Origin: JAGOEY01 sp017997515
Lineage (GTDB): Bacteria > Pseudomonadota > Gammaproteobacteria > Burkholderiales > Burkholderiaceae_C
Direction of reading: 5' to 3'
Length of the DNA stretch: 64,000 bases
NCBI GenBank assembly: GCA_026314275.1
Contig: CP111109.1
Span: 1,054,001-1,118,000, forward strand
Each line of letters begins with the position of its first letter. Position 1 is the first letter of the stretch. The notes under the pieces are model-generated. The model saw nothing but the letters and a program-made list of their open reading frames with translations. It ran no database searches and was not told where the DNA came from. Made by a program: the position numbers and the translations under genes. Shown piece after piece: positions 41,558-50,430 of this stretch.

Positions 41558-42205
41558 ATGCACGATACCAGCCAGCGCCCCTCGGATGATGACAAAGGCA
41601 ACAACAAACAAGGCGATATTTACCTGATTGCAGCGCACCCACATTGGCGCGAGTCGCGCGTCAACCGGCGCATGTTCGCCGCCGCGTCCGGGCTGCCGGG
41701 CGTCACTACGCTTGACCTGTATGGGCGTTACCCCGACTACCACATCGACGTACAGGCAGAGCAGGCCCGGGTGGAGGCCGCGCGGCTGGTGGTACTGCTG
41801 CACCCCATCCAGTGGTACGCCACACCCCCGCTGCAAAAACTCTGGTTTGACGAGGTGCTGACCTGGGGCTGGGCCTACGGCACCGACGGCAACGCCCTGC
41901 GCGGCAAAGACCTGTGGCTGGCTGTGACCACGGGCGGCCCGCAGGACTCTTACCAGCCCGGCAGCTACAACCGCTACGTCTTTGACGCGTTCCTGCCGCC
42001 GTATGAACAGACCGCCGCGCTGTGTGGCATGCGGTTTGCCCCGCCGCTGGTGTTACACGGTGCCCACACCGCGTCCGAAGCCGCCGTGGCGGCCCACGTT
42101 GACCAGTTTGTGCAGCGGCTGCAGAGTTACCCGGACTGGCCTGAACTGAACAACCTACCCGACTGCGCCACCTGCGAAGTTCCCCCCGACGCCCGACCTG
42201 AATAA
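41558..42205 (+). CDS. NAD(P)H oxidoreductase, KefF-like
   Basis: The 215-residue flavodoxin-fold protein (ATG 41558) matches quinone oxidoreductases of the KefF/MdaB group: HPHWRESRVNRRMFAAASG, YPDYHIDVQAEQARVEAA, HPIQWYATPPLQKLWFDEVL and TGGPQDSYQPGSYNRY. It ends one nucleotide before the KefC-like gene. KefF proteins bind and activate KefC, and this pairing strongly supports that function. Confidence 0.9.
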   Translation: MHDTSQRPSDDDKGNNKQGDIYLIAAHPHWRESRVNRRMFAAASGLPGVTTLDLYGRYPDYHIDVQAEQARVEAARLVVLLHPIQWYATPPLQKLWFDEVLTWGWAYGTDGNALRGKDLWLAVTTGGPQDSYQPGSYNRYVFDAFLPPYEQTAALCGMRFAPPLVLHGAHTASEAAVAAHVDQFVQRLQSYPDWPELNNLPDCATCEVPPDARPE

Positions 42206-42206
42206 C

Positions 42207-44030
42207 ATGGAACACACCCCCGCCTGGCTGGTCAACAGCTTTATCTACCTCAGCGCCGCCGTACTGGCGGTGCCTCTGTCCAAGGCTCTGGGCCTGGGTT
42301 CCATCATTGGGTACCTGGCCGCAGGCATCGCCATTGGGCCATGGGGTATTGGCCTGGTCGCCAACGGCGAGGACATCCTGCACTTTGCCGAATTTGGCGT
42401 GGTGCTGATGCTGTTCCTGGTCGGGCTGGAGCTGGAGCCCAAACGCCTGTGGGCGCTGCGCCGCCCCATATTTGGCTGGGGCAGCGCCCAGGTGCTGGGC
42501 TGCACGGCGGTGATCTTTCTTGCGGCTTGGGCATTCGGGGTGGGATGGAACATTGCGCTGGTGGCAGCGCTGGGCTTGGCACTGTCCAGCACCGCCATCT
42601 CGCTGCAGGTGATGGGTGAACGCAACCTGCTGCCCACGTCCAGCGGGCAGGCCGGATTCTCGATCCTGCTGTTCCAAGACGTGGCGGCCATCCCGATCCT
42701 GGCGCTGCTGCCTTTGTTGGGCGGTGTTGCAGCATCAAATCAGTCAAATGCGCCCTACCACCAAGCGCTTGAAGCTCTCAAAATCATAGCAATCATCGGC
42801 GGCATCATCGTTGGTGGGCGCCTTTTGCTGCGCCCCGTTTTGCGCTGGATCGCCAACAGCAAGACACCTGAAATCTTCACCGCCGCGGCGCTGCTGCTGG
42901 TGGTGGGTATTGCGGGGCTGATGCAGCTGGTGGGCTTGAGCATGGCACTGGGCGCGTTTCTGGCCGGTGTGCTGCTGGCCGAAAGTGAATACCGGCGCGA
43001 GCTGGAAACCGACATTGAACCGTTCAAAGGCCTGCTGCTCGGCCTGTTCTTCATCGCGGTGGGTATGTGTATCGACTTTGGCGCACTCATGCGTTCACCC
43101 GGCGTGATGGCGCTGATCGTGGTGGGTTTTCTCGCATGTAAAGCCGCCGTGATCTACGGGCTGGCCAAGGCCATGAAGCTGCCGCTGCAGGAGCGCCCCG
43201 TCTTCACGCTGCTGCTGGCACAGGGCGGTGAGTTTGCGTTTGTGGTGTTCCAGGCTGCGGTGGGCAGCAAGGTGTTTTCCGCCGAAACCGCATCGCTGCT
43301 GATTGGTGGCGTGGCCGTGTCGATGCTGCTCAGCCCACTGCTGCTGGTGCTGTTCGACAAATACCTGCTGCCCCGTTTTGCCGTGCACCGCACCGACCTG
43401 GAAGAGCTGTCCGAGCCGCAGGAAGCGCCCGTCATCATCTGCGGCTTCGGCCGCTACGGCCAGATCGTGGGGCGTATGGTCAACCTGCAAGGCATCCAGG
43501 CCACCGTGCTCGACCACGACGCCGACACCATCGACGCCGTGCGCGCGTTCGGCTTCCGGGTGCACTACGGCGACGCCACCCGGCTTGACCTGCTGCGCAC
43601 CGCAGGCGCGGCCTCAGCCAAAGTGATCGTGGTGGCGGTGGACGGCATCGACCAGTCCCTGAAAATTGTGGACATGGTGCAGGAACACTTTCCCCACCTG
43701 TCCATCGTGGCCCGCGCGCGCAACGTGACCCACCTGTACCAGCTGCGCGACCGCAACGTGCCCGCCATTGAACGTGAACTGTTCGACGCATCCATGCGCA
43801 GCGCCCGCTCGGTGCTGGAAGCCCTGGGCTGGCCCGCCCACGAAGCCCGCCAGTCGGCCATGCGCTTCCGCCAGATGAACCTGGACCTGACCGAGCAGAT
43901 TTACCCCCACTACAAAGACCGCGCCCGCCTGATCAGCGCGTCCAAACAAGGCCGCAACCAGCTGGCTGAACAGATCGCCCGCGAACGCGAAGCCCAGGCC
44001 AAGCGTCGGCCGCAGAACTGGGGGGATTAA
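42207..44030 (+). CDS. Glutathione-regulated potassium efflux antiporter, KefB/KefC type
   Basis: The 607-residue protein has a CPA2 Na+/H+ exchanger-type membrane domain of about twelve helices (GYLAAGIAIGPWGIGLV, EFGVVLMLFLVGLELEP, FQDVAAIPILALLPL) and a C-terminal TrkA-N domain with the nucleotide loop ICGFGRYGQIVGR and DHDADTIDAVRAFG. Kef proteins release potassium and acidify the cytoplasm during electrophile stress when glutathione adducts bind. Residues about 177-194 overlap a family A-like repeat. Confidence 0.92.
   Translation: MEHTPAWLVNSFIYLSAAVLAVPLSKALGLGSIIGYLAAGIAIGPWGIGLVANGEDILHFAEFGVVLMLFLVGLELEPKRLWALRRPIFGWGSAQVLGCTAVIFLAAWAFGVGWNIALVAALGLALSSTAISLQVMGERNLLPTSSGQAGFSILLFQDVAAIPILALLPLLGGVAASNQSNAPYHQALEALKIIAIIGGIIVGGRLLLRPVLRWIANSKTPEIFTAAALLLVVGIAGLMQLVGLSMALGAFLAGVLLAESEYRRELETDIEPFKGLLLGLFFIAVGMCIDFGALMRSPGVMALIVVGFLACKAAVIYGLAKAMKLPLQERPVFTLLLAQGGEFAFVVFQAAVGSKVFSAETASLLIGGVAVSMLLSPLLLVLFDKYLLPRFAVHRTDLEELSEPQEAPVIICGFGRYGQIVGRMVNLQGIQATVLDHDADTIDAVRAFGFRVHYGDATRLDLLRTAGAASAKVIVVAVDGIDQSLKIVDMVQEHFPHLSIVARARNVTHLYQLRDRNVPAIERELFDASMRSARSVLEALGWPAHEARQSAMRFRQMNLDLTEQIYPHYKDRARLISASKQGRNQLAEQIAREREAQAKRRPQNWGD
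42740..42791 (+). repeat. Family A repeat, copy 10 (inside kefC-like gene, diverged)
   Basis: A weaker copy: AATGCGCC, spacer, CAAGCGCTTGAAGCTCTCAA and AATCATAGCA. In frame, it encodes QALEALKIIA, nearly the same peptide as copy 13. Confidence 0.5.
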
Positions 44031-44033
44031 GAA

Positions 44034-44088
44034 TAAAACAGGCTCCGGCTCACGCTGCACGAGCGCCACCAGCTATGTATTTAATAGC
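44034..44088 (+). repeat. Family A repeat, copy 11 (intergenic)
   Basis: TAAAACAGGCTCCGGCTCAC, spacer, GAGCGCCACCAGCTAT and GTATTTAATAGC, just after the kefC-like stop codon. Confidence 0.8.
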
Positions 44089-44102
44089 ACGCCATGTTGC
44101 AA

Positions 44103-44528
44103 TCAGCCGTTGTCCTCATCCGCTTCCAGCACTTTCGGCACCTGCCGGCTGCAGCGCTGGACACAGCGCATCTCCTGAGTTTCGCCGCCGCTCTCCTTAA
44201 ACAGCTTCTGGTTCAGCGTATAGACCACGCCACGGAGCGGGCCCCGCGCCGTGTCGTCACATTCGATGCGGTTGTTGGCGTGGTTGGCCGGGTTGTAGAG
44301 GTAGCGGCAGCGGTCTGTTGTGCCCACAGACCGGCCGTTGCGCTGGATGCGGATGTCGGTCTGCAGCACGTGGAAATCGCCTTGCTGCCTCAGGAACTTG
44401 CCGCCGTCGAGGTACAGCTGCACCTCTGCTCCATCGGCGCTGGTGCCCGCATAGTGCGCGCCCAGGGAGCCAAATGCATGGGTGCTGGGACACGTTAAGC
44501 TCAGCACCTTCAAAAAGGACCACCGCAC
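44103..44528 (-). CDS. Hypothetical protein divergent from TetR gene
   Basis: I do not recognise this 141-residue protein. It starts at a GTG (44528) that directly abuts the TTG start of the divergent tetR gene, so either both starts are misplaced or the promoters lie inside the genes. It has five Cys, a Thr/Asn-rich middle (TTDRCRYLYNPANHANNRIE) and an acidic end; no convincing signal peptide is present in this frame. Confidence 0.5.
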   Translation of the reverse strand: MRWSFLKVLSLTCPSTHAFGSLGAHYAGTSADGAEVQLYLDGGKFLRQQGDFHVLQTDIRIQRNGRSVGTTDRCRYLYNPANHANNRIECDDTARGPLRGVVYTLNQKLFKESGGETQEMRCVQRCSRQVPKVLEADEDNG

Positions 44529-45167
44529 TTGAGCGCACGTAAACCCAAGGAGCCAGAACTCAACCGGGCCAGCCTGCTGGCAGCCGCATCACGTGAATTC
44601 GCCGAACGGGGGTTTCAGGGTGCGCGGCTGGAGGTGATTGCCAGCGAAGCCAACATCACGCGGGCCATGGTGTATTACTACTTTGGCGGACGCGAAGGGC
44701 TGTACCTGGCCGCATTGGAAGAGGTGTACCGCCACATCCGCACGAGTGAAAGCGCCCTCGACCTGGAGGGGCTGACCCCGGTGGACGCCATGCGCAAACT
44801 CGCCTGCTTCCGCATCGACTACTACGTGGAAAACCCCTTGATCGTCGCCCTGCTGGCGATCGAGAACCAGCACAAGGCGGAGTACCTCAAGAACTCCAAG
44901 GAAATCAGCGCCCGCGCCGGCATCTCACTGGAACCACTGGGCGCCATCCTGCAGCAGGGGCAGGCACAAGGCATTTTCCGGCCCGGCATCGACGTGGTGG
45001 AACTGCACCAGATCATGGTGTCGATGGGCATGTTCAATGTGTCTAACCAGCACACCTTTGGCGCAATTTTTGCGCGGGAGCTGTGCAGCCCGGAACAGCT
45101 GGCCCGCACGCGCAAACTGGCCTGTGAAGTGGTGCTGGGGTTTCTGGCCCCGGTGCAGCCTGCGTAG
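44529..45167 (+). CDS. TetR/AcrR family transcriptional regulator
   Basis: The 212-residue protein has an N-terminal helix-turn-helix (ASLLAAASREFAERGFQGARL, shortened, then ITRAMVYYYFGGREGLYLAAL) and a C-terminal ligand domain typical of TetR_C members. The TTG start at 44529 is uncertain. No obvious operator palindrome was found. Its target may be the neighbouring unknown gene or tauE-like gene. Confidence 0.88.
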   Translation: MSARKPKEPELNRASLLAAASREFAERGFQGARLEVIASEANITRAMVYYYFGGREGLYLAALEEVYRHIRTSESALDLEGLTPVDAMRKLACFRIDYYVENPLIVALLAIENQHKAEYLKNSKEISARAGISLEPLGAILQQGQAQGIFRPGIDVVELHQIMVSMGMFNVSNQHTFGAIFARELCSPEQLARTRKLACEVVLGFLAPVQPA

Positions 45168-45187
45168 CAGGCTGCGGCACTCCGCCA

Positions 45188-45946
45188 TCAAACCTTCCAG
45201 CTGTCCCACACCAGCTTGACCCCGGTCAGCGCCATGCCGGTATAGAGCAGCCGGTAAAACCACAGCGGGCTGATGCGCCGGGCGATACGCACCCCTATCC
45301 ACACCCCCACCGGTGCCAGCGGCAGCAGCACCAGCGAGGTGGCCAGGTTGCGCATGTCGAGCAGGCCCAGCCAGGCATAGGGCACCCACTTCGACAGGTT
45401 GATGAAGAAGAAGAAAAACGCCATCGTCGCGGCGAACTTCAGCGGCGACAGGCGCAGCGGGATCACATACGCATTCACCGGCGGGCCCCCGGCATGGGCG
45501 ATGAAGCTGGTGAAACCCGAGATGGTCGTCAGCACCGCACCCAGCCAGCGGGGCGGTGGCGGGCTGTCGGCACGCGGCGGAAACAGCAGGCGCTGGGCGA
45601 GGAACAGCAGCGTGAACACGCCCACAATACCCGCCACCGTATGGGAGTCCATCACCTTGAACAGCAAGGTGCCAATCAGCGTGCCCAGCAGGCCAAACGG
45701 CAGCAGGAACTTCAGCAAGGTTTTGTCAAAGTCGCGGCGGAACGCGGCCATACCCAGCACGTCCATCAGCAGCAGCACCGGCATCAGGATCGCCGCCGCC
45801 TGCGGCACGGTGACCGCCATGGCCATCATCGGCACGGCCAGCGAGCCGAACCCGGCACCAAAACCACTTTTGCTGATGCCGAGCAGCAGCACGGCAGGAA
45901 TGGCCACGGCGTAGAAAGCCGGGTCGGTGATGAGGGGGAAGTTCAA
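45188..45946 (-). CDS. TauE/SafE family membrane permease
   Basis: The 252-residue protein has about eight helices with the paired TauE motifs (LLGISKSGFGAGFGSLAVPMM and ISGFTSFIAHAGGPPVNAYV, both broken for length). Family members export sulfite or organosulfonates; the substrate here is not evident. It starts at a TTG (45946) with a weak ribosome binding site, so the start may be wrong. Confidence 0.88.
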   Translation of the reverse strand: MNFPLITDPAFYAVAIPAVLLLGISKSGFGAGFGSLAVPMMAMAVTVPQAAAILMPVLLLMDVLGMAAFRRDFDKTLLKFLLPFGLLGTLIGTLLFKVMDSHTVAGIVGVFTLLFLAQRLLFPPRADSPPPPRWLGAVLTTISGFTSFIAHAGGPPVNAYVIPLRLSPLKFAATMAFFFFFINLSKWVPYAWLGLLDMRNLATSLVLLPLAPVGVWIGVRIARRISPLWFYRLLYTGMALTGVKLVWDSWKV

Positions 45947-46015
45947 GGCTGGGGGTGCAGTGCGAGAAGGAAGGCCTGCAACAGCAAGGGTGCTGTGCAG
46001 CGTTGGAATTTTAAG

Positions 46016-46071
46016 CCAAAAAGCCTTCTAGCGCACAGCCACTGAACGCATGCAGCTATCAAACAAATAGC
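46016..46071 (+). repeat. Family A repeat, copy 12 (intergenic)
   Basis: CCAAAAAGCCTTCTAGCGCA, spacer, CGCATGCAGCTATCAAACAA and ATAGC. It lies between the tauE-like gene and the thiolase. Confidence 0.8.
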
Positions 46072-46072
46072 A

Positions 46073-46096
46073 GCCCGGCATACCGGGCCGGTATGC
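46073..46096 (-). terminator. Possible terminator hairpin after thiolase gene
   Basis: A GC-rich palindrome reading CCGGCATACCGGGCCGGTAT follows the thiolase stop on the minus strand. There is no T-run, so intrinsic termination is uncertain. Confidence 0.4.
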
Positions 46097-46101
46097 CACG
46101 C

Positions 46102-47307
46102 TCACACACGCTCAATGACCAGCGCGATGCCCTGCCCCACCCCGATACACATGGTGCACAGTGCATACCGTCCACCCGTGGCGTGCAGGCGGTTCACAGC
46201 GGTGGTGACCAGGCGGGCACCACTTGCGCCGAGTGGGTGGCCCAGCGCAATGGCACCACCCCAGGCGTTGACCCGGGCATCTTCGTCCTGCAGCCCCAGC
46301 GCGCGCAGCACGGCCAGGCCTTGGGCGGCAAAGGCTTCGTTGAGTTCGATCACGTCCATCTGGTCCAGCGTCAGGCCGGTCTGGGCCAGCACCTTGAGGG
46401 TGGCGGGTGTGGGGCCAAAACCCATGATGCGCGGGGCCACACCGGCGGTGGCCATACCTACTACGCGGGCCTTCGGCGTCAGGCCGTTCTTCGTGGCGCT
46501 GGCTTCATCGGCCAGCAGCAGGGCGCAGGCACCGTCGTTCACGCCGCTGGCGTTGCCTGCGGTGACGGTGCCGTCAGGGCGCACCACGCCTTTGAGTTTG
46601 GCGAGGGCTTCGAGGCTGGTTTCACGCGGGTGTTCGTCTTTGTCCACGACGATGGCGTCACCCTTCTTTTGCGGGATGGTGACGGGGGTGATTTCGCGGG
46701 CGAGGTGGCCTGCTTTTTGGGCGGCGACTGCGCGCAATTGGCTGTTCAGCGCCATGCGGTCTTGCGCCTCGCGTTCGATCTTGAACTCGGTGGCCACGTT
46801 TTCGGCGGTTTCGGGCATGGAGTCCACGCCGTAGAGTTCTTTCATCTTTTTGTTGATGAAGCGCCAGCCGATGGTGGTGTCGTACACCGCGTTGTTGCGG
46901 CTGAAGGCGGACTCGGCCTTGGGCATAACGAAGGGTGCGCGGCTCATGCTTTCCACACCTCCGGCGATCATCAGGCCCGCCTCCCCCGCCTTGATGGCGC
47001 GTGCGGCGCTGCCTACGGCGTCCAGGCCCGAGCCACACAGGCGGTTGATGGTGGCGCCGGGCACGTCGATGGGCAGGCCGGCCAGCAGGCTGACCATGTG
47101 GGCGACGTTGCGGTTGTCTTCGCCAGCCTGGTTAGCGCAGCCGTACAACACGTCGGTGACGCTGGCCCAGTCCACCCCGGGGTTGCGGTCCATCAGCGCC
47201 TTGACGGGAATAGCGCCCAGGTCGTCGGTGCGTACGCTGGACAGTGCGCCGCCGTAACGGCCGAAGGGGGTGCGGATGGCGTCGCAGATGAAGGCTTGGG
47301 CGGTCAT
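46102..47307 (-). CDS. pcaF: 3-oxoadipyl-CoA thiolase / acetyl-CoA acyltransferase
   Basis: The 401-residue thiolase has the acyl-enzyme Cys91 in NRLCGSGLDAVGSAARAI, the GGAIALGHPLGASG His motif and the second Cys in LCTMCIGVGQG. The sequence is close to PcaF/PaaJ types, which cleave 3-oxoadipyl-CoA to succinyl-CoA and acetyl-CoA in aromatic degradation. No other pca or paa genes are in the window, so the exact substrate is a family-based assignment. Confidence 0.92.
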   Translation of the reverse strand: MTAQAFICDAIRTPFGRYGGALSSVRTDDLGAIPVKALMDRNPGVDWASVTDVLYGCANQAGEDNRNVAHMVSLLAGLPIDVPGATINRLCGSGLDAVGSAARAIKAGEAGLMIAGGVESMSRAPFVMPKAESAFSRNNAVYDTTIGWRFINKKMKELYGVDSMPETAENVATEFKIEREAQDRMALNSQLRAVAAQKAGHLAREITPVTIPQKKGDAIVVDKDEHPRETSLEALAKLKGVVRPDGTVTAGNASGVNDGACALLLADEASATKNGLTPKARVVGMATAGVAPRIMGFGPTPATLKVLAQTGLTLDQMDVIELNEAFAAQGLAVLRALGLQDEDARVNAWGGAIALGHPLGASGARLVTTAVNRLHATGGRYALCTMCIGVGQGIALVIERV

Positions 47308-47422
47308 GGGTCAGTCCTGGTCTTAGGGAGTTTCAGATCGACTGGCACTGTACCAAAGGGGCCTGCACCGCCATTAACCCTGTGCGACAGGCCCGTTCCA
47401 GCCCGTGCTACCCTCAGCCCCC

Positions 47423-47857
47423 ATGTTCAGTCCAAGCCAAGCCGATGTCCGCCGATTCTTTTGCTCTGTTTACGCCAAGGCGCAGGCGGGGCAAGCGCTT
47501 GAAGCTATTGAAATAATAGCAAGCCAGTGGATCGACGAACACCCCGAATACCACGCCGAGCTGGCCGACGCCGACGCTGCCGTGGCCCGTGTGTATGCCG
47601 AAAACGCGGCGCGCACCAACCCATTCCTGCACCTGTCGATGCACTTGTCGGTGAGTGAGCAGTGCAGCATCGACCAGCCGCGCGGCATCCGCCAGGCGGT
47701 GGAGCTGCTGGCGCACCGGCGCGATTCCCTGCACGACGCCCACCACGAGGTGATGGACGCGTTGGGCCAGATGCTGTGGGAAAGCCAGCGCTCGGGCCGC
47801 CCACCGGACGGGGCAGCCTATGTCGATGCCGTACAACGGAGAGCGACAAAAGACTGA
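47423..47857 (+). CDS. DUF1841 family protein
   Basis: The ATG at 47423 (MFSPSQADVRRFF) yields 144 residues that match DUF1841: WIDEHPEYHAELADAD, NPFLHLSMHLSVSEQ and DALGQMLWESQRSGRPPD. The family is cytoplasmic and of unknown function. A family A-like segment overlaps codons about 19-33. It is followed by a strong terminator. Confidence 0.85.
   Translation: MFSPSQADVRRFFCSVYAKAQAGQALEAIEIIASQWIDEHPEYHAELADADAAVARVYAENAARTNPFLHLSMHLSVSEQCSIDQPRGIRQAVELLAHRRDSLHDAHHEVMDALGQMLWESQRSGRPPDGAAYVDAVQRRATKD
47481..47522 (+). repeat. Family A repeat, copy 13 (partial, inside DUF1841 gene)
   Basis: Only the 3' half of the unit matches (CAAGCGCTTGAAGCTATTGA, AATAATAGC). It encodes QALEAIEIIA, nearly the same peptide as copy 10 in the kefC-like gene. 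It may be chance or native sequence rather than an insertion. Confidence 0.45.
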
Positions 47858-47861
47858 AAAC

Positions 47862-47890
47862 AAAAAAGCCGCTTCACAAGCGGCTTTTTT
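47862..47890. terminator. Bidirectional terminator between DUF1841 and cytochrome c genes
   Basis: A 13-bp stem starting with an A-run and ending in a T-run (47862-47874 with 47878-47890), loop CAC. It serves the convergent genes on both sides. Confidence 0.9.
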
Positions 47891-47909
47891 GCAGGGGAAG
47901 GGCGTCGAA

Positions 47910-48581
47910 TCAGCGGAAACGGGACTCTGGCACCACTTTCAGGTCGCCGTCGAGCGAACCAATGTAGTTGGCGAGTGCCTTCAACTCGGCGTTCGAGAAC
48001 TGCTTGGCCACACCGCCCATCACGCCGTTGGAGCGGCCGACGTACTGCTTGTTTTCGGTCTTGTAGGCCTTGAGTGCGGCGAACAGGTAATCAGGGTGCT
48101 GGCCTGCCACCTTGGGGTAGGACGGGTCGATCGGCTTGGCGAAGTTGTCGCCGTGGCACGAGAAACAGTTGCCCTTTTTGATCAGCTCGCCCACTTCCAC
48201 GCTGGCGGCGCGGGGGTGTTTGCTGGGCACGACAACATCGGCGCCGCTGGCAGCGTAGTAGGCGGCGATGTCGGCCATGTCCTGCTCGGTCAGGCTGTCA
48301 GAGATGCCGCGCATGGTGGGGTGTTTGCGGGCACCGGTCTTGTACTCGTTGAGCACGGTGACGATGTACTTGGCGCTTTGGCCCGAAATCATGGGCACCT
48401 TGTACACCTCGGGAAAGCTGGCCTGGTAACCGACGATGCCGTGGCAGCCGATACACATGGCGATCTTTTTCTGACCGGCGGCGGGGTCGCCCTTGATCTC
48501 CTGGGCACTGGCCACAGGAGCGTAGAGAGCGGTCACAGAAGCGACAGCGAGGGCGGATATCGTGGAGAACAACTTATTCAT
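47910..48581 (-). CDS. Dihaem cytochrome c (class I, c4-like)
   Basis: The 223-residue secreted protein has a signal peptide (MNKLFSTISALAVASVTALY) and two haem c motifs, CIGCH and CFSCH, each followed by a Met-containing region (PMISGQSAKY, GVMGGVAKQF). It is likely a periplasmic electron carrier to the terminal oxidase encoded 10 kb away; this pairing is inferred from its type. Confidence 0.93.
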   Translation of the reverse strand: MNKLFSTISALAVASVTALYAPVASAQEIKGDPAAGQKKIAMCIGCHGIVGYQASFPEVYKVPMISGQSAKYIVTVLNEYKTGARKHPTMRGISDSLTEQDMADIAAYYAASGADVVVPSKHPRAASVEVGELIKKGNCFSCHGDNFAKPIDPSYPKVAGQHPDYLFAALKAYKTENKQYVGRSNGVMGGVAKQFSNAELKALANYIGSLDGDLKVVPESRFR

Positions 48582-48694
48582 TTTGCGCGCACAATCAATT
48601 GCATGATTGAGTCTCGTCGGGATTGATAAAAATCAACTTTTTATTATATCGACCCCCGCCCCTCCACCCCCGCTGTTAGGCAAATCCCTTCACC

Positions 48695-49549
48695 ATGAAA
48701 TTCCAAGGTTCGCAAAACTACGTCGCCACACAAGACCTGATGCTGGCCGTCAACGCAGCCATCACCCTCAAGCGCCCCCTGCTTGTCAAGGGTGAACCCG
48801 GCACCGGCAAGACGATGCTGGCCGAGGAAGTGGCCGAAGCGCTGGGTATGCCACTGTTGCAATGGCACATCAAATCGACCACCAAAGCGCAGCAAGGCCT
48901 GTACGAATACGACGCGGTGAGCCGCCTGCGCGACAGCCAATTGGCCGATGTGGACGGCGGCGAACGCGTCAAGGACATCCACAACTACATCATCAAAGGT
49001 GTGTTGTGGCAGGCTTTTACGTCCGAAACCCCGGTCGCGCTGCTGATTGACGAGATCGACAAGGCCGACATCGAATTCCCGAACGACCTGCTGCGTGAAA
49101 TTGACCGCATGGAGTTCTACTGCTACGAAACCCGTGAACTCATCAAGGCCAAAACACGCCCGCTGGTGTTCATCACGTCCAACAACGAGAAAGAGCTGCC
49201 CGACGCCTTCCTGCGCCGTTGTTTCTTCCACTACATCAAGTTCCCCGACGCGGTGACGATGCAGAAGATTGTGGATGTGCACTTCCCCGGCCTGAAGGCC
49301 GAACTGCTGACGGCGGCCATGAAGACCTTCTACGACGTGCGTAACCTGCCCGGCCTCAAGAAGAAACCCAGCACGTCCGAGTTGCTGGACTGGCTGAAAC
49401 TGCTGGTGGCCGAAGACATTCCGGCCGAAGCCCTGCAAAGCCAGGACAACAAGGTGGCCGTGCCGCCGCTGGTGGGGGCCCTGCTCAAAAACGAACAGGA
49501 CGTCACCCTGTTTGAAAAACTCGTCTTCATGCAGCGCAACAACCGATGA
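48695..49549 (+). CDS. MoxR-type AAA+ ATPase
   Basis: The 284-residue AAA+ protein has Walker A GEPGTGKT (residues 33-40), Walker B LLIDEIDKAD, sensor-1 FITSNNEKELPDAFLRRC and a normal C-terminal lid. MoxR proteins work with VWA-domain partners as chaperones for metalloenzyme assembly; a VWA gene lies about 0.9 kb downstream in the same run. The ATPase stop overlaps the next ATG (ATGA). Confidence 0.93.
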   Translation: MKFQGSQNYVATQDLMLAVNAAITLKRPLLVKGEPGTGKTMLAEEVAEALGMPLLQWHIKSTTKAQQGLYEYDAVSRLRDSQLADVDGGERVKDIHNYIIKGVLWQAFTSETPVALLIDEIDKADIEFPNDLLREIDRMEFYCYETRELIKAKTRPLVFITSNNEKELPDAFLRRCFFHYIKFPDAVTMQKIVDVHFPGLKAELLTAAMKTFYDVRNLPGLKKKPSTSELLDWLKLLVAEDIPAEALQSQDNKVAVPPLVGALLKNEQDVTLFEKLVFMQRNNR

Positions 49550-49803
49550 AACCCACCCCCTCGACCCAACCCAGCACCCGCCAGCTGCTCACGCTCGGCT
49601 TGTCACAAGCCGCCGGTTTTGTGGTGGGTGGCCTGCTGGGCTACGCACTGGGCCAGGCCACAGGCATGGACGCGATGGACCCGGCCGGTTACACCACCAG
49701 CGCCATGGTGGGCCTGCTGATGATCGGCCTGGGAAGTGGGGCCTGTGCCCAGCTGGCCAAACGCCTGCACACCCGTTACTACCGCAACACCACCGCACCC
49801 TGA
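49546..49803 (+). CDS. Small hypothetical membrane protein in MoxR-VWA operon
   Basis: An 85-residue protein with two helices rich in Gly and Ala (QAAGFVVGGLLGYALGQATG and TSAMVGLLMIGLGSGACAQL). I do not recognise a family. Translational coupling with the upstream MoxR gene and a 8-nt gap to the acetyltransferase place it inside the operon. Confidence 0.7.
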   Translation: MKPTPSTQPSTRQLLTLGLSQAAGFVVGGLLGYALGQATGMDAMDPAGYTTSAMVGLLMIGLGSGACAQLAKRLHTRYYRNTTAP

Positions 49804-49811
49804 CCCCCGCC

Positions 49812-50426
49812 ATGGCTTTTGTCGAACCCACCACCCTCTCTGCGCGTGGCATCACCCTGGTGCCGCTGGACGCCAGCCACGAAGCCGGCCTCCGCGCCGC
49901 CGCCGCAGACGGTGCGTTGTGGAACATCCGTGTGACTTCGGTGCCCGAGCCGGAGCAGACACTTAAATACATTGAAGACGCGCTGCAGATGCGTGCAGAT
50001 GGCAACCGTTTCGCCTTTGCCGTCACCGATACGGCCAGCGGCGAGGTGCTGGGCACCACCAGTTACCACGACATCATCCCCGCCGCGCGCCGGGTGGAAA
50101 TTGGCTACACCTGGTACGCCAAACGGGTGCAACGCAGCCATGTCAACACCACCTGCAAGCTGCTAATGCTGCAGCACGCGTTCGACACCCTGGCATGTAA
50201 GGTCGTAGGCTGGCGCACCGACAACTTCAACTTTGCATCCCAAGCCGCCATTGAACGCCTGGGCGCCAAAAAAGACGGCGTTATCCGCGGCCACGCGATG
50301 CGCCGCGACGGCACCATCCGCGACACCGTGATGTACAGCCTGCGGGCCGGTGAATGGCCTGAGGCGCGGGCGCAACTGCTCTACCTGCTGGACAAGCCCC
50401 GCCCCGCTGCGCCATCCAAGGAGTGA
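49812..50426 (+). CDS. GNAT family N-acetyltransferase (RimJ/RimL-like)
   Basis: The 204-residue protein matches the Acetyltransf_3 branch: LSARGITLVPLDASHEAGLR, AVTDTASGEVLGTTSYHD, GYTWYAKRVQRSHVNTTCKL and AAIERLGAKKDGVIRGH. Substrate is unknown; relatives acetylate N-termini or small amines. It lies between the small membrane gene and the VWA gene. Confidence 0.88.
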   Translation: MAFVEPTTLSARGITLVPLDASHEAGLRAAAADGALWNIRVTSVPEPEQTLKYIEDALQMRADGNRFAFAVTDTASGEVLGTTSYHDIIPAARRVEIGYTWYAKRVQRSHVNTTCKLLMLQHAFDTLACKVVGWRTDNFNFASQAAIERLGAKKDGVIRGHAMRRDGTIRDTVMYSLRAGEWPEARAQLLYLLDKPRPAAPSKE

Positions 50427-50430
50427 CTCC

